Shown in pieces: positions 32,765 through 43,043 of a stretch of 64,000 nucleotides of DNA (position 1 is the stretch's first letter; every line of letters starts with the position of its first letter). Location of the stretch: positions 9,444 through 73,443 of the forward strand of contig JBDIAO010000004.1 in NCBI GenBank assembly GCA_039812375.1, in the 5' to 3' direction. The DNA comes from JAGOME01 sp039812375. GTDB lineage: Bacteria > Actinomycetota > Actinomycetes > Actinomycetales > Dermatophilaceae. The position numbers were made by a program, and so were the translations under genes. The notes beneath the pieces were generated by a model that had not been told where the DNA came from, ran no database searches, and saw nothing but the letters and a program-made list of their open reading frames with translations.

Positions 32765-33166
32765 TCAGGCCTGCTTGGTCTCCGCGAAAATACGCGCGAT
32801 CTCGTCGACCTTGGCGAGCAGCTGCTCGGCGACACCGACGTCGAGTGAGCCCTTGGTGCCGCCAGCGCCGGCGAGCTTGGTTGCCTCGTTGACCACGGTG
32901 TGCAACTGCGGGTACTTCTCGAAGTGCGGCGCCTTGAAGTAGTCGGTCCACAGCACCCACAGGTGCTCCTTGACGAGCTGGCTGCGCTGCTCCTTGATGA
33001 TCAAGGCGCGCGTGTGGAAGTCGGGGTCGCTGCTGTCGGCGGCCTTCTTGCAGATGGCCAGGACCGACTCCGCCTCGATGCGGGCCTGGGCTGGGTCGTA
33101 GACCCCACAGGGCAGGTCGCAGTGCGCACTGACCTCGGTGATACGCAGGATGTCCGAAAGGCGCAT
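32765..33166 (-). CDS. sodN: Nickel-containing superoxide dismutase
   Basis: SodN converts superoxide to oxygen and peroxide with a nickel ion held by the N-terminal hook. The precursor is 133 residues with a 14-residue propeptide (MRLSDILRITEVSA) before the hook HCDLPCGVY; after cleavage His1, Cys2 and Cys6 ligate nickel. The helical body ends in VDEIARIFAETKQA. The ribosome-binding site is GAGAGGGA. The processing peptidase gene sodX is 98 bases upstream on the same strand. Confidence 0.96.
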   Translation of the reverse strand: MRLSDILRITEVSAHCDLPCGVYDPAQARIEAESVLAICKKAADSSDPDFHTRALIIKEQRSQLVKEHLWVLWTDYFKAPHFEKYPQLHTVVNEATKLAGAGGTKGSLDVGVAEQLLAKVDEIARIFAETKQA

Positions 33167-33264
33167 GGGAGTCCCTCTCTCATTAGTCGTCTGTGGTGAA
33201 CCACCTCCAACCTACCCCCGCTGAATTCCTCGTTGGCCGTTGCCGGTCAGCATGCTGTGCCACG

Positions 33265-33624
33265 TCATCTGCGTGTTGGGCGAAGCCGGTGCCCGCGACG
33301 CACCCGGCAGATCACCCGGGCCAGGACCGCGGTCGGGGGCAGGGTGCCGATGTCGGTGGAGCTCACCCCGGCGGGGTTGTCACTGGCCACCCACCAACGG
33401 TTGCTGTTCCCCGGCGCTGGGGAGATCCGCTTCACCGCCGGCGGGCGGGGTGTGCCCTCAGCGTCCGGGGGGAGGTCGACGACGGCCACTCCGGCTCGGG
33501 GACGCAGTCCGCTGACGACGAGGAGAATGTCGCCTGCGGCATACGCCGGCTCCATTGATGCACCGCGGACGACGACGAGAGCAGGGACCGGCAATCGGCC
33601 TTGCGGAGCGCTGAACCAGGCCAT
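33265..33624 (-). CDS. sodX: Nickel-type superoxide dismutase maturation protease SodX
   Basis: The 119-residue product is an S26-type signal peptidase-like protein with GASMEPAYAAGD (catalytic Ser) and the general-base lysine region PAVKRISP. It lacks a transmembrane anchor, as typical for SodX, which removes the SodN propeptide so nickel can bind. ATG 33624 is chosen because the homology begins there; an upstream GTG/ATG extension exists but is not conserved-looking. It precedes sodN in the same direction, so one transcript could make peptidase and substrate. Confidence 0.9.
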   Translation of the reverse strand: MAWFSAPQGRLPVPALVVVRGASMEPAYAAGDILLVVSGLRPRAGVAVVDLPPDAEGTPRPPAVKRISPAPGNSNRWWVASDNPAGVSSTDIGTLPPTAVLARVICRVRRGHRLRPTRR

Positions 33625-33793
33625 GGCGTCATTCTCACTGGTGCGGGACGGTTGAGCGTGCAGGACCGGGAGGTCCGGGTCCGTGTGGAAGAATGGCCCG
33701 GCGGTCACCGCCGTCGATGCCTGCTCGCGTCACCTGTCGCGCGAGCCCCGAGCCGGGTGAGCCCGGCCCCGAACCGCATGAGGAGTGCCTGTC

Positions 33794-34951
<1,158 letters not shown>

Positions 34952-35064
34952 GATGCCCTCGCAGCGGGGTCAGCGCAGCGGGGTCAGCTGGCTCGTGAGG
35001 TGATCCCCTCGATGCGGCCGACCGGGTGCCCCCACCACGCCTCGGCGCCGATAAGGTCGGGGTC

Positions 35065-36033
35065 ATGCTCGCCGTGTACGCCGCTCGTCAGTCCGCCACC
35101 GACCCCCTCAGCGCTCTCGAGGTAGGCACGCGCCCGGAGCCCGAGGTTCCCAGCGGCTGGGCACGGGTCACCGTGCGCGCGAGCACTCTGAACCACCATG
35201 ACGTGTTTTCACTGCGCGGGGTGGGGCTGCCCGCGGACCGGTTGCCGATGATCCTTGGCTGCGATGCTGCCGGCATCGACGAGGACGGCAACGAGGTCAT
35301 CGTGCACTCCGTCATCGCCAGCGCGGGCTGGGCCGGTGACGAGACCCTCGACCCGAGGCGCTCGCTGCTCTCCGAGATGCATCAGGGGACCTTCGCCGAG
35401 CAGGTCGTCGTGCCGCGACGCAACCTCGTCCCCAAGCCCGCAGAGCTGAGCTGGGAGCAGGCGGCGTGCCTGCCGACGGCGTGGCTGACGGCATACCGGA
35501 TGCTGTTCACGAACTCCGGGGTGACCCCGGGGGGTACGGTCCTCGTCCAGGGGGCCAGCGGCGGTGTGGCCACCGCACTCGTCCAACTCGGCAGTGCCGC
35601 CGGCCTGCGGATGTGGGTGACCAGTCGGGACGAGGCCAAAGGGGCCCACGCGCTCGCCCTCGGTGCGGAGCAGGCCTTCGCCAGCGGTGCCCGGTTGCCC
35701 GAACGGGTCGACGCGGTCATGGAGACCGTCGGTGCGGCGACGTGGTCGCACTCGGTGAACGCGCTGCGCCCTGGCGGGCGGATCGTCATCTGTGGCGCAA
35801 CCTCTGGTGACGCGCCGGCCAAGGCGGAGCTGACGAAGATCTTCTTCAAGCAGCTGCAAGTGATTGGGTCGACGATGGGGACCCGAGCCGAACTCGAGCG
35901 CCTGGTGGGCTTCGTCGTCAGCGCCCGGATCGAGCCGCGGATCCACCTGTCGATGCCGCTCGCCGACGCCCGAGACGGGTTCGCGGCGATGCTGGCCGGT
36001 CACACCGACGGCAAGATCGCCTTCACCCTCTGA
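35065..36033 (+). CDS. Zinc-binding-type alcohol dehydrogenase/quinone oxidoreductase family (MDR)
   Basis: The product has 322 residues with the MDR N-terminal domain (STLNHHDVFSLRGVGLPADRLPMILGCDAAG) and a nucleotide-binding domain with VLVQGASGGVATALVQLGSAAG. The catalytic and structural zinc cysteines of alcohol dehydrogenases are missing, so a quinone-oxidoreductase-like NADPH reductase is more likely. The substrate is unknown. The start ATG 35065 follows AAGG at moderate distance. Confidence 0.9.
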   Translation: MLAVYAARQSATDPLSALEVGTRPEPEVPSGWARVTVRASTLNHHDVFSLRGVGLPADRLPMILGCDAAGIDEDGNEVIVHSVIASAGWAGDETLDPRRSLLSEMHQGTFAEQVVVPRRNLVPKPAELSWEQAACLPTAWLTAYRMLFTNSGVTPGGTVLVQGASGGVATALVQLGSAAGLRMWVTSRDEAKGAHALALGAEQAFASGARLPERVDAVMETVGAATWSHSVNALRPGGRIVICGATSGDAPAKAELTKIFFKQLQVIGSTMGTRAELERLVGFVVSARIEPRIHLSMPLADARDGFAAMLAGHTDGKIAFTL

Positions 36034-36065
36034 ACCTCTGAGCCTCTGAACCCGGTTCCTCGTGG

Positions 36066-36155
36066 CCCGTTCGGGGTATTCAGTGGCGCCCCGGCACGCG
36101 TTAACACCCCGAACGGGGGAGGGGGTGTTAATACCCCGAACGGGGGAGGGGGTGT
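36066..36155. terminator. Repeat-built terminator region between convergent genes
   Basis: CCCGTTCGGGGTATT (36066-36080) is perfectly complementary to AATACCCCGAACGGG (36130-36144). The unit ACCCCGAACGGGGGAGGGGG occurs twice (24-base copies at 36105-36128 and 36132-36155), and each copy also contains its own small CCCCGAACGGGG hairpin. It separates the MDR gene from the leftward SGNH gene. Confidence 0.75.
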
Positions 36156-36165
36156 GGGGAGGGGG

Positions 36166-36837
36166 TCAGGACAACCGGAGCCAGGTGCTCCAGCCGTTGT
36201 GCAGGACGAGCCAGGCGAGCAGGCCGTATCCGACCTGACCGGGGTGCACCCCGTCCCGGGACGAGGCGAGTTCGGCGACCCACTGTTCGTGCCCGAGAAG
36301 AGGGTCGAAGCAGTTGACGAAGGGGATCGACCGACGAGAGCACACGTCAGCCTGTGCCTCGACGAGGACGGCGAGCTTGTGGTTGACGCTCTCGTCCGCA
36401 GCCGGCGGTGGGCTGACGACGAACGCCGCAGTGCCGTTGTTCGAGGCGTCGTCGAGGATGTTGGCCAGGTTGAGCCGGTGTCGAGCGAGGGAGATCCCCG
36501 AGGTGACGTCGTGTGCACCAACGCACAGCACCAGTCGGTGCTCGGCGCGTCCGGCCCATCGTGTGGGTACCTCGGTGCGGTAGCGCTGGAGGACTTCGGT
36601 GGATGTCGCGCCGCGCACCCCGAGGTTGTATGCCGTCAGGTCGAGGTCTGGGTGCTGGGTGCGTCCGACGACCCGGGTCACCCAGCCCTGCCCCTTGGGG
36701 TCGCCGTAACCGACGACGTAGGAGTCACCGACGAAGACAACAGCGACGTCGCGGCGGCCCTCCTCGACGACGGTGGCGTCCGGGCTGGGCAGGAACTCCA
36801 CGTCGTTCATCACTGACTCATCCTCGTCGTCACTCAC
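36166..36837 (-). CDS. SGNH/GDSL-like hydrolase
   Basis: The 223-residue product has the four SGNH blocks: VFVGDSYVVGYG (nucleophile Ser), NLGVRGATS (Gly), LCVGAHDV (where family Asn is replaced by His), and DGVHPGQVGY (Asp-His). It lacks a signal peptide and may be a cytoplasmic esterase/lipase. GTG 36837 directly abuts the stop of the DUF6104 gene, so coupling is expected; ATG 36810 is an alternative that would omit an acidic leader. Confidence 0.85.
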   Translation of the reverse strand: MSDDEDESVMNDVEFLPSPDATVVEEGRRDVAVVFVGDSYVVGYGDPKGQGWVTRVVGRTQHPDLDLTAYNLGVRGATSTEVLQRYRTEVPTRWAGRAEHRLVLCVGAHDVTSGISLARHRLNLANILDDASNNGTAAFVVSPPPAADESVNHKLAVLVEAQADVCSRRSIPFVNCFDPLLGHEQWVAELASSRDGVHPGQVGYGLLAWLVLHNGWSTWLRLS

Positions 36838-37014
36838 TCACTCATCGTCGTCGTCGAGCCGGGCCAGCCAGGACGCCAGTCGGTCGACAGCGGTCTCGAA
36901 CTCGGGATGGAGGTCGACGAAGGTCCTCAGCTGCTCGGCAAGCCAATCGAGGCGCACGTCCTCCTCGCCCCGTCGGTCGGCGAGCTCCTCGATCCCACGG
37001 TCGGTGAAATACAC
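36838..37014 (-). CDS. DUF6104 family small protein
   Basis: A 58-residue acidic protein, MYFTDRGIEELADRRGEED..., with LRTFVDLHPEFETAVDRLASWLARLDDDDE at its end, closely following the DUF6104 pattern. It is encoded 8 bases after the kgd stop and immediately before the SGNH gene, the usual actinobacterial context. Function is unknown. Start GTG 37014. It is missing from standard length-filtered gene lists but the family match and codon bias are good. Confidence 0.85.
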   Translation of the reverse strand: MYFTDRGIEELADRRGEEDVRLDWLAEQLRTFVDLHPEFETAVDRLASWLARLDDDDE

Positions 37015-37022
37015 GACGGTCC

Positions 37023-40000
37023 TCAGCGATCGAACGCCTCGGCGACCAGCTCAGCCTGCTCGAGCTGGTGCCGTTTGCTCGAGCCGGTCGACGGCGACGC
37101 CGAGGGACGTCGGCCCACGACGCGGATCGGGCGGTATTCGCCGAGGTCGGCCAGGGAGCCTTGCAAGTTGAGGCCGAGGAAGGGCCAGGCGCCCTGGTTG
37201 ATGGGTTCGTCCTGGACATAGACGATCTCAGCGTCCGGGTATGTCGCGAGCTCGGCGGCGAGGTCGGCTGCCGGCATGGGGTAGTACTGCTCCAGACGCA
37301 GGATGGCAGTGGCGCTGTCCTGACGCTTCTCCCGCTCGGCCTCGAGTTCGTAGACGCACTTGCCCGCCGCGATGAGAACCCGGGTCACCGTCCCTGCCGT
37401 GGCCCCGGCCCGGTCACGGAGCACCGGCCAGAACCGCCCTGAGGTGAAGTGCTCGGGCATCGACGACGCAGCCCTGAGCCGCAGCATGGACTTCGGGGTG
37501 AACACGACGAGGGGTCGGCGGGGCCGGGCGTAGGCCTGACGGCGCAGCAGGTGGAAGTAGCTAGCCGGTGTCGACGGGTAGGCCACCGTCATGTTGTTCT
37601 GAGCGCACAGTTGGAGGTAGCGCTCGATCCTTCCCGAGGAGTGGTCCGGCCCCTGGCCCTCGTATCCGTGCGGCAGGAGCAGCACGACCGAGGACCGCTG
37701 CCCCCACTTCTGTTCCGAGCTGGAGATGAACTCGTCGACAATGGTCTGGGCGCCGTTGGCGAAGTCGCCGAACTGCGCCTCCCACAGCACCAGGGCATCT
37801 GGGCGCTCGACCGAGTAGCCGTACTCGAAGCCCATCGCGGCATACTCCGAGAGCAGCGAGTCGTAGACCCAGAAGCGGGCCTGACCCTTGCCGAGGTAGA
37901 GCAGCGGGGTCCACTCCTGCGCGTTCTCCTTGTCGATGAGCACCGCGTGCCGTTGGACGAAGGTTCCGCGCCGGCTGTCCTGGCCGGCCAGTCGCACGGG
38001 GGTGCCGTCGAGGAGCAGGGAGCCGAAGGCGATGAGCTCGGCCGTGCCCCAGTCGATCCCGCCGGTGCGGGTGCTCTCAACCCGCTTCTCGAGCATCTGC
38101 AGGAGTTTGGGGTGGACCGTGAAGCCCTCAGGGATCTTGTGGAAGGCGTCGCCGATGTGGTGGAGCATCTCCGGGGAGATCGCGGTGTTGGTTGCCGAAT
38201 GCCGGGTGGCGTCGACCCCGGCCACCTGTGCGGTCGGCGGCTCTAGGCCAGCGTGGCCTTCCACGTCGGTGCCGGCGTAGCTCGCGTTGGTCAGGGCCGC
38301 ATCTGCCTCGCTCGCCTTGAGCGCCTCTCGGGTCTCGACAAAGACCCGCTCGAGCTGCTTCTGGTAGTCCTGCAGAGCCGCAGCGGCATCCTCGACGGTG
38401 ATATCACCACGGCCGATGAGGGACTCGGTGTACAGCTTGCGAACGCTGCGCTTGGCTTCAATGAGCTCGTACATCAACGGCTGGGTCATCGACGGGTCGT
38501 CGCCCTCGTTGTGCCCGCGGCGCCGGTAGCACACCATGTCGACGACGACGTCCTTGCGGAAGTCCTTGCGGAACTGGTACGCGAGTTCGGCGACGTGGAC
38601 CACAGCCTCGGGATCGTCGCCGTTGACGTGGAAGATGGGCGCCTGGATCATCCGGGCGACGTCCGTGCTGTACGTCGAGGACCGGGACGAGCTCGGTGCT
38701 GTGGTGAAGCCCACCTGGTTGTTGATGACGATGTGCACCGTCCCCCCGGTGCGGTAGCCGCGCAACTGGGAGAGGTTGAGGGTCTCGGCGACAACGCCCT
38801 GGCCGGCGAAGGCGGCGTCCCCGTGGAGGAGGACCGGCAGAACCGTGAAGTCCTCGCCGGCGAGGTTGAGCCGGTCCTGCTTGGCTCGCACAATGCCCTC
38901 GAGGACAGGGTTCACCGCCTCCAGGTGGGACGGGTTGGCGGCGAGGTAGACCCGGGTTGTGGCGCCGTTCTCGGCGACGAACGCGCCCTCGGTGCCTAGG
39001 TGGTACTTGACGTCGCCGGAACCCTGCACCGAGCGCGGGTCCTGCTTACCCTCGAACTCGCGGAAGATCTGGCCATAAGACTTGCCCGCGATGTTGGCGA
39101 GCACGTTGAGCCGGCCGCGGTGCGGCATACCGATGCACACCTCGTCGAGACCGTCCTCGGCCGCACACGACAGCACCCGGTCGAGGAGTGCGATGACCGA
39201 CTCCGCCCCCTCGAGGGAGAACCGCTTCTGGCCCACGAACTTGGTCTGGAGGAACGTCTCGAAAGCCTCGGCAGCGTTGAGTCGGCGCAGGATCCGGAGC
39301 TGCTCGTCCCGGGTGACCTTCTCGTGCGGAACCTCGATCTTGTCCTGGATCCACTCTCGCTGCTCGGGGTCCTGGATGTGCATGTACTCGACCCCGATGG
39401 TGCGGCAGTAGCTGTCGCGCAGGATGCCCAAGACCTTGCGGAGCTTGAGGAACGGCTCGCCGCCGAAGCCGCCGGTCGCGAAGTGGCGGTCGAGGTCCCA
39501 CAGGGTCAGCCCGTGCCGGGTGATGTCGAGGTCGGGGTGACGGCGCTGGCTGTACTCGAGTGGATCGGTGTCCGCCATGAGGTGCCCGCGTACCCGATAG
39601 GCGTGGATGAGCTCCTGGACGCGGGCGACCTTGTTGATGTCGTCGTCGTGCGAGGCGGAGATGTCCTGGACCCAGCGGACCGGCTCGTAGGGGATGCGCA
39701 GGCTCTCGAAGATCTCCTCGTAGAAACCGTCGTGTCCCAGCAGGAGCTGGTGGATGGCCCGCAGGAAGTCGCCGGACTGGGCACCCTGGATGATCCGGTG
39801 GTCGTAAGTGCTGGTCAGGGTGAGGATCTTGGAGACGGCGTTGCGGTTGATCGTCTCCACGCTCGCGCCCTGCCATTCGGCCGGGTAGTCCATGGCCCCG
39901 ACCCCGATGATCGCGCCTTGGCCGGGCATGAGCCTGGGCACCGAGTGCACGGTGCCGATCGTGCCGGGGTTCGTCAACGAGATCGTCGTGCCCTGGAAGT

Positions 40001-40925
40001 CCTCGATGACGAGCTTGTCGGCACGGGCCTTCTTGACGATCGACTCGTAGGAGGCCCAGAAGTGAGCGAAGTCCATCGTCTCGGCGCCCTTGATGCTCGG
40101 GACGACGAGCTTGCGGGTGCCGTCCTCGCGAGCCAGGTCGATCGCCAGGCCCAGGTTGACGTTGGCGGGCTTGACCAGGACCGGCTTGCCGCTCTCGTCG
40201 TGGTCGAAGCTGTAGTTCATCTCCGGCATCGTGGCCAGTGCGCGCACGATAGCGAAGCCGATGACGTGGGTGTAGCTCACCTTGCCGCCGCGGGAGCGGG
40301 CGAGGTGGTTGTTGATGACGATCCGGTTGTCGACGAGCAGCTTGGCCGGAACCGCACGCACCGAGGTTGCCGTCGGAACGTGCAGTGAGGACTCCATATT
40401 CGTCGCGGTGCGCGCCCCCACGCCGCGGATCGGGACGGTCTCCCCGGCCGCCCCGGCTTGGGGGCCTGGGTGGGGCGCGTGCTCTCGAGGCGTTCGCAGA
40501 GGCGCCTTCGACGCCGACTCCGCGGCGGGTGCCGGTGCGGGTGCGGGCGCCGCCGGCGCTGCTGCCGGTGCGGGTGCGGGCGCCGCCGGCGCTGCTGCCG
40601 GTGCCGGTGCAACTGGCGGTGCCGGTGCAACTCGCGGTGCCGGTGCAACTCGCGGTGCCGACACGGGTGCTGCCGGCGCTGCTGCCGGTGTTCTTTTGGT
40701 CACCCGTGGGGTCGCGTCAGGGCCGCCGTTGCCTGCGGCTGGCGTCGAAGCGCGCGCTCCGGTGTGGGCGGCGGGCGCATCCCCTGGGGTGTAGTCCCGG
40801 AAGAAGTCCCACCAAGCCTTGTCGACCGAGTTCTTGTCCTTCAGGTAGCTCTCGTAGAGCTCATCGACCAACCAGTCGTTGGGGCCGAAGCTCGTCTGCG
40901 GGTCGGGTTGGTGCGCATCGGACAC
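37023..40925 (-). CDS. kgd: Multifunctional 2-oxoglutarate metabolism enzyme (2-oxoglutarate decarboxylase/dehydrogenase E1 with E2-like domain)
   Basis: The 1300-residue actinobacterial enzyme combines a succinyltransferase-like E2 core (about 165-400, with STYDHRIIQGAQSGDF) and a thiamine-dependent E1 domain (about 400-1300; CIGMPHRGRLNVLANIAGK, GDVKYHLG, GDAAFAGQGVVAETLNL, GHNEGDDP). The N-terminal FGPNDWLVDELYESYLKDK segment is followed by a ~100-residue Ala/Pro linker (about 60-160). It oxidises or decarboxylates 2-oxoglutarate in the TCA cycle and in mycobacteria is controlled by the FHA protein GarA. GTG 40925 has AGAGG upstream. Confidence 0.96.
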   Translation of the reverse strand: MSDAHQPDPQTSFGPNDWLVDELYESYLKDKNSVDKAWWDFFRDYTPGDAPAAHTGARASTPAAGNGGPDATPRVTKRTPAAAPAAPVSAPRVAPAPRVAPAPPVAPAPAAAPAAPAPAPAAAPAAPAPAPAPAAESASKAPLRTPREHAPHPGPQAGAAGETVPIRGVGARTATNMESSLHVPTATSVRAVPAKLLVDNRIVINNHLARSRGGKVSYTHVIGFAIVRALATMPEMNYSFDHDESGKPVLVKPANVNLGLAIDLAREDGTRKLVVPSIKGAETMDFAHFWASYESIVKKARADKLVIEDFQGTTISLTNPGTIGTVHSVPRLMPGQGAIIGVGAMDYPAEWQGASVETINRNAVSKILTLTSTYDHRIIQGAQSGDFLRAIHQLLLGHDGFYEEIFESLRIPYEPVRWVQDISASHDDDINKVARVQELIHAYRVRGHLMADTDPLEYSQRRHPDLDITRHGLTLWDLDRHFATGGFGGEPFLKLRKVLGILRDSYCRTIGVEYMHIQDPEQREWIQDKIEVPHEKVTRDEQLRILRRLNAAEAFETFLQTKFVGQKRFSLEGAESVIALLDRVLSCAAEDGLDEVCIGMPHRGRLNVLANIAGKSYGQIFREFEGKQDPRSVQGSGDVKYHLGTEGAFVAENGATTRVYLAANPSHLEAVNPVLEGIVRAKQDRLNLAGEDFTVLPVLLHGDAAFAGQGVVAETLNLSQLRGYRTGGTVHIVINNQVGFTTAPSSSRSSTYSTDVARMIQAPIFHVNGDDPEAVVHVAELAYQFRKDFRKDVVVDMVCYRRRGHNEGDDPSMTQPLMYELIEAKRSVRKLYTESLIGRGDITVEDAAAALQDYQKQLERVFVETREALKASEADAALTNASYAGTDVEGHAGLEPPTAQVAGVDATRHSATNTAISPEMLHHIGDAFHKIPEGFTVHPKLLQMLEKRVESTRTGGIDWGTAELIAFGSLLLDGTPVRLAGQDSRRGTFVQRHAVLIDKENAQEWTPLLYLGKGQARFWVYDSLLSEYAAMGFEYGYSVERPDALVLWEAQFGDFANGAQTIVDEFISSSEQKWGQRSSVVLLLPHGYEGQGPDHSSGRIERYLQLCAQNNMTVAYPSTPASYFHLLRRQAYARPRRPLVVFTPKSMLRLRAASSMPEHFTSGRFWPVLRDRAGATAGTVTRVLIAAGKCVYELEAEREKRQDSATAILRLEQYYPMPAADLAAELATYPDAEIVYVQDEPINQGAWPFLGLNLQGSLADLGEYRPIRVVGRRPSASPSTGSSKRHQLEQAELVAEAFDR
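40548..40684 (-). repeat. Ala/Pro linker repeats in kgd
   Basis: Near-identical units of GCCGGCGCTGCTGCCGGTGC (40554 and 40590 regions) and GTGCAACTCGCGGTGCCG-type 18-base units (around 40610-40660) encode AAPAPA and RVAPAP repeats of the flexible linker. Confidence 0.85.
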
Positions 40926-41061
40926 GGCGGATAACGCCTCTTTCTCGTTGGCGTCGGCATCGACGAAAGACGGGTCGACCTCAGCCTAGCCCGCACGAGG
41001 TTCCGGCGTGGCCTGGCTCACCGTGTGTGGCCGCCGCATCGTGCCGGCTCTGGGCCTAGAT

Positions 41062-41081
41062 CTGGGCCCAGCTGGGCCCAG
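41062..41081 (-). terminator. 20-bp palindromic terminator candidate
   Basis: A perfect 20-bp palindrome starting CTGGGCCCAG (two such decamers in tandem) lies 33 bases past the stop of the ABC-2 permease gene, with flanking GATCT/GATCTACG. It can fold as one or two hairpins. Confidence 0.6.
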
Positions 41082-41113
41082 CGATCTACGAGTGGAAGAG
41101 GCGCCAAGCCGAA

Positions 41114-41917
41114 CTACGTGATGTCCTGACGGATGGTGCGGACGATCCCCAGCCCGGCCAGGACCGCGGCCCAGGCGCACAGGCCGAGAGCGGCGGCCCA
41201 CCACGCCAGCTCGTGGGTCTGGCCGCTCTGGGTGACGACGTTGATGGTGTTGCTCGTCAGCTGGGTCGGCAGCCACGGACTGACGTGATCCCGGCCCCAG
41301 GGCCACAACGACAGGAGGAGCGAGAGCAGTGGCTCGACGATCCAGGCGACGCCGACCCCGATAAGCAGGGCGGCAACCTGGTTGGGGATGAGGATGCCGA
41401 TACCCAGGCCGATCAGGGCCCACAACCCCAGGACCAACAGGGACAGCGCCAGGGTCCGATAGACCCCCGAGCCTGGGAAGGGGTCGTGGCCGAGCAGGCG
41501 CAGGACCGTCGCCCCGACGGCCACCGACGCGGCCATACTCACGGCGGCATACCCGGCGCCAATGCCAAGCAGGGCGATGACCTTGGCCAGCATGGGCTGC
41601 AAACGTCTCGGGGTGGCCAGGAAGGTGCTGGTGATCGTCTTGTGCCGGTACTCGCTGCCGATCGCCATGATCCCGATCGTCAGCATGAGGAGGTACCCGA
41701 TGCTGATCCCGCCGGTGTAAACGCTGTTGGCGACCTCGGTGGGGTTTGCGGAGAGGCCGCCCTGCTGCTGGATTCGGGCGAACGACTCACTCGTGTAGAA
41801 CCAGGCGAAGAACCCCGCGAAGGTGCCGCCGGCGAGGAACATGGCGATCGCCATCCCCCACCACATCCTGGTGGTGAAGAACTTGAGGAACTCCGAACGC
41901 ACCGCCCGGCCCATCAT
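41114..41917 (-). CDS. ABC-2 type transporter permease
   Basis: The 267-residue product has about six hydrophobic segments and the DUF/ABC-2 membrane plan (FFTTRMWWGMAIAMFLAGG, SEYRHKTITSTFLATPRR, LALSLLVLGLWALIGLGIGIL). The EYRHKTITSTFLATP stretch is typical of permeases partnered with CcmA-type ATPases. It overlaps the upstream ATPase gene by 4 bases. The exported compound is unknown. Confidence 0.9.
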   Translation of the reverse strand: MMGRAVRSEFLKFFTTRMWWGMAIAMFLAGGTFAGFFAWFYTSESFARIQQQGGLSANPTEVANSVYTGGISIGYLLMLTIGIMAIGSEYRHKTITSTFLATPRRLQPMLAKVIALLGIGAGYAAVSMAASVAVGATVLRLLGHDPFPGSGVYRTLALSLLVLGLWALIGLGIGILIPNQVAALLIGVGVAWIVEPLLSLLLSLWPWGRDHVSPWLPTQLTSNTINVVTQSGQTHELAWWAAALGLCAWAAVLAGLGIVRTIRQDIT

Positions 41918-42876
41918 CGCGGTTCCCCGTCCGTGACCGGGGCGGCGACGGCTTGCTCGGGAGCGGTGCCGCCGAGGTTTCGGTTCCCCCCGTCGGTGAG
42001 TGCGAAGAAGAGCTCCTCGAGGTCGGCCTCCTTGGCCCGCAGCTCCCAGACTGGCAGGCCGGCATGCAGGGCGACATCTCCGACGAGCCGAAGGTCGGTC
42101 GTGTCGACGACGAGGGTGTCGTCGGCCCCGGGGGTGGCTCGCACGTCGGCGACCCGCAGGGCCCCGGCCAGACGTTCCGGGTCGGAGGTGCGCACGACTG
42201 CGCCCCGGCCGCCGCTGAGGGCCTCGACGGTCCCCGAGGTGACCAGTTGTCCATTGTGGATGATGAGGATGTCGTCCACGGTCTGCTGCACCTCCTGGAG
42301 CAGGTGGCTGGAGATGAGGATCGTCTTGCCTCCATCGCTGAGGTGCCTCAGGAAGCCGCGCAGCCAGCGGATCCCCTCCGGGTCCAGCCCGTTGGCCGGC
42401 TCGTCGAGGATGAGGACGCGAGGGTCGCCGAGGAGGGCGGCAGCCAGGGCGAGGCGTTGTCGCATGCCCATGGAGTACTCGCCGGCGCGCTTGCGGGCCG
42501 CGGCCGGGATCCCGGTCAGCTCAAGGAGCTCGTCGACTCGATGGCTGGGTATGCCGCCTGCTGCCGCGAGCACCCGCAGGTGGTCCCGGCCGCTGCGCCC
42601 GGGGTGGAAGTTCGTTGCCTCTAAGGCGGCGCCGACGACTCGGAGCGGGTCGTCGAGTCCACGGTAGGGGACGCCGTCGATGGTCGCGGTCCCGGCGCTG
42701 GGGTGCACCAGGCCGAGCAGCATCCGCAGTGTCGTCGTCTTGCCGGCACCGTTGGGGCCGAGGAAGCCGGTGATCCGGCCAGGTTCGACGACGAATGACA
42801 GGTCGTTGACCGCGGTGAAGGAGCCGAAGGTCTTGGTCAGGCCGTCGGCCTCGATGCGGGCGCCGGTGGTGGTCAA
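41914..42876 (-). CDS. ABC transporter ATP-binding protein (ABC-2 exporter, CcmA type)
   Basis: The 320-residue product has Walker A GPNGAGKTTTLRML, signature YSMGMRQRLALAAALL, Walker B VLILDEPANGLDP and switch SSHLLQEVQ. The C-terminal ~90 residues are a regulatory domain (TDLRLVGDVALHAGLPVWELRAKEADLEELFFALT) seen in bacteriocin/antibiotic-type exporters. TTG 42876 is the start, supported by GGAGG 5 bases upstream. Confidence 0.93.
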   Translation of the reverse strand: MTTTGARIEADGLTKTFGSFTAVNDLSFVVEPGRITGFLGPNGAGKTTTLRMLLGLVHPSAGTATIDGVPYRGLDDPLRVVGAALEATNFHPGRSGRDHLRVLAAAGGIPSHRVDELLELTGIPAAARKRAGEYSMGMRQRLALAAALLGDPRVLILDEPANGLDPEGIRWLRGFLRHLSDGGKTILISSHLLQEVQQTVDDILIIHNGQLVTSGTVEALSGGRGAVVRTSDPERLAGALRVADVRATPGADDTLVVDTTDLRLVGDVALHAGLPVWELRAKEADLEELFFALTDGGNRNLGGTAPEQAVAAPVTDGEPR

Positions 42877-42945
42877 GGGGTCCTCCGACAGGTCGTCATG
42901 CCCTCATCGTCGCAGGGACGACGAGAACGAGGATCCGTCGTCAGG

Positions 42946-43016
42946 GGGAACTCGGCGGAGCTCAGGGGGAACTCAGGGGAGCTCGGGGCAACTCAGGGTC
43001 CGCCCGAGGGAGGAGC
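42946..43016. repeat. Degenerate GGGGAACTC repeats in a divergent promoter region
   Basis: Short units such as AGGGGGAACTCGGCGGAGCTC recur three to four times with variation between the ABC ATPase and the CNNM gene. The 167-base region must contain promoters for both directions. Confidence 0.6.
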
Positions 43017-43043
43017 CAGGCAAGCACCTAGGATGTCGCCACC

